Positions 60,801 through 64,000 of a DNA stretch of 64,000 nt are shown here, piece by piece. A program made the translations under genes and the position numbers. Origin of the DNA: an uncultured Bacteroidales bacterium (GTDB lineage Bacteria > Bacteroidota > Bacteroidia > Bacteroidales > Bacteroidaceae); assembly GCA_902779165.1 (NCBI GenBank), contig CACZAN010000013.1, positions 1 to 64,000 on the forward strand, read 5' to 3'. The notes under the pieces were generated by a model. It searched no databases. It was not told where the DNA came from and saw only the letters and a program-made list of their open reading frames with translations. Numbering within the stretch: position 1 is the first letter of the stretch; every line of letters begins with the position of its first letter.

Positions 60801-63800
60801 TGAACAGACCATCGGTTGAGTTCGGCTTGGGTGAGCTTGAGTATGTGATATTCCGCTTGTAGACCTTGCTCGGACGCAGCAGGAACTGTGGCCTCATACA
60901 GTTGGAAGCCAGCAGCTGCTGGGCGACGGACAGCGATGGCTCCTCCTTCTTCTTCCAATTGCTGCCAAGCGGTTGCAAGTGCTTCGGCGGATTGTCCAAA
61001 TTGCCAGGAACCGGCACGAATAATGCGGTCGCCATCGCGCAATCCACTGTCATAGAGTGGCGAACGGCGATTGAGAATGTGCAAGTAGGGCAGAGCTGTA
61101 TGGGTGCCGGTCGTGTCGGGTTTGAAAACGAACTGCCGGTAGTGGTCGTTGATGAGGAAGACGTCAGGACTGTCCTGAGCTCGTGTCTCCCAACTGAACA
61201 TATCTGTGAACTCCACTCGCTGATAACCTTCAATCGTGGGGTCATAGAAGAGGCTGGGCTGATTCCATTCGTCGACGGGCGAGACGCTGACAAAACGTCC
61301 GCGGAAGTCTACGCTGTAGAAGATCTTGTAGTATCCAAAACCATCTTCTTCCCAATTCGGACAACGAACGGGAGTGCCGTCGATGCCCATCGCAGCGCGA
61401 GCCACATGCTGCCCGTTCTGATAGTAATAGACCATAGACTTTATGACCACATCGTCTGCACCTAAGCGTTGGCTGGTCAGGAGGTTGCCGTCGGCATCGA
61501 AGGTCTGGATGTCGCGATACCAAGCACGAGCGATACCCACGGAATCGATGTGGGCCGGACGGCGCTGCTGGCGTCCATCGTTGTTCACGATAAAGTAGTG
61601 AGTCTCTACGGTTGTCGTATCTTTTTGCTGACGGATGGAGAGCTTGCGGTGATAGGACTCCGTGTTGTCTGCCGGGTCATCGTAGTTCAGGGGCATACTT
61701 CCTGAGCCAAACCAACTGGTGCTGGTGGTGTCGCCTCGTACGGAATCCACGCGCGCGATATATTTATAAGGTGCAGCTTCGTCGCGGACAGTGGTGGTCG
61801 TGATGTTGCCTTCGTGCTTAACGGTGCGCGAGTAGACCAATTTGTCAACGAGGTAGCGCTCATGTAGGATTACTTCTCCGTCTTCATCGTAGTCCCAACA
61901 CTCGCGGCTGGCACCTGCTCCTCTGAAAGGTTGCTCGTCGGCTGTCAGTCTTTCGACGGAAGTGGGGTAGCCGGTGCGGGGATCGTAGGTGTAGCGCACC
62001 CTGGGCGGAACGGAGGCAGCCAACTTCCCACCGATGATGGCTTCCTCGGTAACGTTGCCGCAACGGTCGAACACAATTTGCTGTCGGGCAATAGGCGACG
62101 TAAAGTCTGTGCCGTAATAAATGTGTACGTTGGGAACAAAGACCCTGCGGGCGTAACCCTCCGGCGTCAGAACTGGAGTCGGGAGGGTGTCGGCGACGGA
62201 GGTAGCATGGGAGTAGGTGAGGTACGTACTGTCCCTGGTAATGCGTGTGGTGATGACGTTCGCGGCAACGGACATCATATTACCATATTCATTGAGTTTG
62301 TATCTGCTGATACTGCCGTCGGCAAAGTATCGGATGGCATAAGCCTGAACGCCTTCAGCTACTGGCTGACAGATACCATCGGAGTCGAAGAACATGAGAT
62401 TGGAGATGCGTCCTTGTTCGTCCCAACGCAACTTGATGCGGTCGGCGCCGTTCTGGCGGAAAGGCATGGACTGACCGCTGCTGGTGGTGAATCGAAGCCA
62501 AGCCTGAGGCGACGATCCAACATGGAAGTAGCTGATGACAAGCAGAGTGGAGTCTTTACACATCACCGTCTCGCGGTTGATTTGTCCTTCATTATTTGCT
62601 TCGAAATGAATGTGTGTGGCCCGTGAAAGCAGTCTCTCGAAATGCTGGGCTGCTGGGTCGTTGGCATTGTCGGAGTAGAGTTCCTGCAGAGGGAAGCGTG
62701 GTGTCTGAGGCAGACGCGGATTGGAAGAACAGACTTCAACGTCTGTGTATGGCCCGAAGAGGCCTGTACGCGTAAGACGATAATATAGAGGTTGCTGTGA
62801 AGGTGCGCGTCCTGTCTCTATGCCCACTGGCCAACCATTGATGCGTGTGAAGCTGGCATATTCTGATGAGTAGACATGGAAATAGGTGAAGTAGATGCCC
62901 AAAATGACTCCCAGAAGTCCCAGCAAACTGCCGATCAATATTCGTGCAGTTCGCCGCATGCGCTGACGTTCTTTGGCCGCAGCCGCTTTCACCTCTGCCA
63001 GCCGGCGTGCTTCCATTCGCTGCTGTCGTCGTTCGATGACCACTGGACACAGGATATCGTGGAGGAATTCTATGCGATCTGCGCCGGCGTAGTTGAAGCG
63101 GCGTAGCAGCCGGCGTGTGCGGTCGTTGGCGTCTTCGCCGCAGAGCAGGCTGATGAAATCCTCGGTCAGGGGGCCTTCGGTGGTGGCGCTGCTGACAGAG
63201 ACGTTTTCGCGATGGCCGTCGTTCGTGATGAGGCTATCCTCCATATATTCAACCATCTCCAATGGCAGTCCATCGATGCTCGAAAGGTAGAAGTCCTTGA
63301 TAATATCACCGCCATAGAGACTGATGAGCTCGGCGGTGAGGGTCGTTTCTCCCTTCTCCTGCATCTTGATGTACAATCGCTCAAGGAAGAGTGAGAGCAC
63401 AGCGGAGTCAACAGGAATCTCCGGACGACCGTCGAAGTCGAAGTCCGTGCGGTTGGTGACATTCTCAATGATGAGGCGAGCCACATCGCGTGATACCAGT
63501 CCTGGCTGGGGTTGGGTGATGATTTCCAACGCCTGTTCCTCGTTGATGGGCTGGAGGAAGTAGCGGTTGTAGCGCAGCGATGGAATGCGGGACGTGGCGT
63601 GCTCCAGGAAGGCGAGATAGTCCTCGCGGATGATGATGACGATGTGAAAATTCGATGTCGTCAGGTAGTCTGCCGTATCTGTTGACATACTCTCGATGAA
63701 CGAGGCATCGAGGTCAAGCTGCAAAAGGTCTTCGGGTGAAGACGTGGTATCCTGGGATTGAGGAGCTGTCGTTGCCTTGGATGGCGAAGCAGGAGACACG

Positions 63801-64000
63801 CCCAACTGAGCATCGCTGATATAGTCTGGAGTGACGTGGTTCAGTAGGTCGCCTAATTGACAGAAGAAATCTATGACACGGGCTTTGTCGCGAGCCAGGG
63901 TGAAGATTTCCTCGAATTGGTCGAGCACGATTAGCGGTTTGATTTCTTGCCCGTTGGGGAGGAGGAAACGATGACGGTGGAAGTACTCCCAAAGGGTTTC
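60797..64000 (-). CDS. nSTAND-type NTPase fused to a membrane-anchored YD/PDZ region (partial, 5' end outside window)
   Basis: The frame is open to the right edge, so the start is missing. The first residues seen (KPLIVLDQFEEIFTLARD) are the Walker B of the novel-STAND NTPase family; the P-loop must lie outside. Further STAND-like features follow: HIVIIIREDYLAFLE, RYFLQPINEEQALEIITQP, and a winged-helix-like region to about 320 residues after the Walker B. Then come a basic helix and a transmembrane segment (ILIGSLLGLLGVILGIYFTYF; about 62.95 kb), an extracytoplasmic domain related to the two downstream genes, YD-like repeats and a C-terminal PDZ-like domain (YDSGLRDGDRIIRAG). The fusion of a cytoplasmic STAND ATPase with an exported sensor-like part suggests transmembrane signalling. 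Function unknown. Confidence 0.7.
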   Translation of the reverse strand, partial: ETLWEYFHRHRFLLPNGQEIKPLIVLDQFEEIFTLARDKARVIDFFCQLGDLLNHVTPDYISDAQLGVSPASPSKATTAPQSQDTTSSPEDLLQLDLDASFIESMSTDTADYLTTSNFHIVIIIREDYLAFLEHATSRIPSLRYNRYFLQPINEEQALEIITQPQPGLVSRDVARLIIENVTNRTDFDFDGRPEIPVDSAVLSLFLERLYIKMQEKGETTLTAELISLYGGDIIKDFYLSSIDGLPLEMVEYMEDSLITNDGHRENVSVSSATTEGPLTEDFISLLCGEDANDRTRRLLRRFNYAGADRIEFLHDILCPVVIERRQQRMEARRLAEVKAAAAKERQRMRRTARILIGSLLGLLGVILGIYFTYFHVYSSEYASFTRINGWPVGIETGRAPSQQPLYYRLTRTGLFGPYTDVEVCSSNPRLPQTPRFPLQELYSDNANDPAAQHFERLLSRATHIHFEANNEGQINRETVMCKDSTLLVISYFHVGSSPQAWLRFTTSSGQSMPFRQNGADRIKLRWDEQGRISNLMFFDSDGICQPVAEGVQAYAIRYFADGSISRYKLNEYGNMMSVAANVITTRITRDSTYLTYSHATSVADTLPTPVLTPEGYARRVFVPNVHIYYGTDFTSPIARQQIVFDRCGNVTEEAIIGGKLAASVPPRVRYTYDPRTGYPTSVERLTADEQPFRGAGASRECWDYDEDGEVILHERYLVDKLVYSRTVKHEGNITTTTVRDEAAPYKYIARVDSVRGDTTSTSWFGSGSMPLNYDDPADNTESYHRKLSIRQQKDTTTVETHYFIVNNDGRQQRRPAHIDSVGIARAWYRDIQTFDADGNLLTSQRLGADDVVIKSMVYYYQNGQHVARAAMGIDGTPVRCPNWEEDGFGYYKIFYSVDFRGRFVSVSPVDEWNQPSLFYDPTIEGYQRVEFTDMFSWETRAQDSPDVFLINDHYRQFVFKPDTTGTHTALPYLHILNRRSPLYDSGLRDGDRIIRAGSWQFGQSAEALATAWQQLEEEGGAIAVRRPAAAGFQLYEATVPAASEQGLQAEYHILKLTQAELNRWSVQ

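Overview
The window looks like a chromosome segment of a Bacteroidota bacterium, most likely Prevotella or a close relative. The evidence is direct: promoters follow the Bacteroidota -33 TTTG / -7 TAnnTTTG pattern, lipoproteins carry an acidic stretch after the lipobox Cys, many secreted proteins end in a short 'DGR..G.Y...GKK.V.K' tail resembling a type IX secretion sorting signal, and marker families (LemA/TPM pair, DUF3256, DUF5715-like, fimbrillin-like, CotH with lamin-tail domains) are typical of this phylum. The species cannot be fixed from sequence reading alone.

Layout. (1) 0.3-10.4 kb, minus strand: a long, tightly packed gene run phoH > purC > ubiE/menG > aroE > TPM protein > lemA > purM > large lipoprotein > RAYT transposase, several joined by ATGA or TGATG overlaps. 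(2) 10.5-12.0 kb: two small exported proteins, then a 900-bp composite repeat block. (3) 12.9-19.1 kb: a secreted three-gene operon, an OB-fold/CHB_HEX-like protein followed by two different endonuclease I family enzymes. (4) 19.1-24.9 kb: truA, a DMT transporter, DUF3256 protein, a frameshifted membrane AraC regulator, and two paralogous lipoproteins. (5) 25-40 kb: surface proteins of 1064 and 3385 residues followed by small lipoproteins, a fimbrillin-like protein and gene debris. (6) 40.7-50.9 kb: an AT-rich antiphage island: an ATPase/Toprim pair resembling PARIS or AbiL, then a type I restriction-modification operon hsdR-hsdS(half)-prrC-like-hsdM-abiH, ending in a truncated rhuM. (7) 51-64 kb, minus strand: L,D-transpeptidase, CotH protein, and a three-gene cluster of related YD-repeat-like proteins whose first member carries an nSTAND-type NTPase domain and runs off the window.

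Two themes stand out. First, layered defence: the type I restriction system carries an embedded PrrC-like anticodon nuclease (R306/E310/H343 match the spacing of the PrrC catalytic triad), an overlapping AbiH, and a neighbouring ATPase/Toprim pair. Known PrrC and PARIS systems both respond to phage anti-restriction proteins, so the island could be built to punish restriction inhibitors. This is inference from family knowledge.

Second, repeat biology: a RAYT transposase gene lies in a window with two families of short REP-like palindromes. Several sit in-frame inside housekeeping genes (purM, aroE, truA, a transporter, and the RAYT gene itself). A separate composite intergenic repeat occurs three times, with arrays of 22-bp palindrome-containing units whose number differs between loci and a 145-bp perfect-inverted-repeat module. 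Two of its copies flank the defence island.
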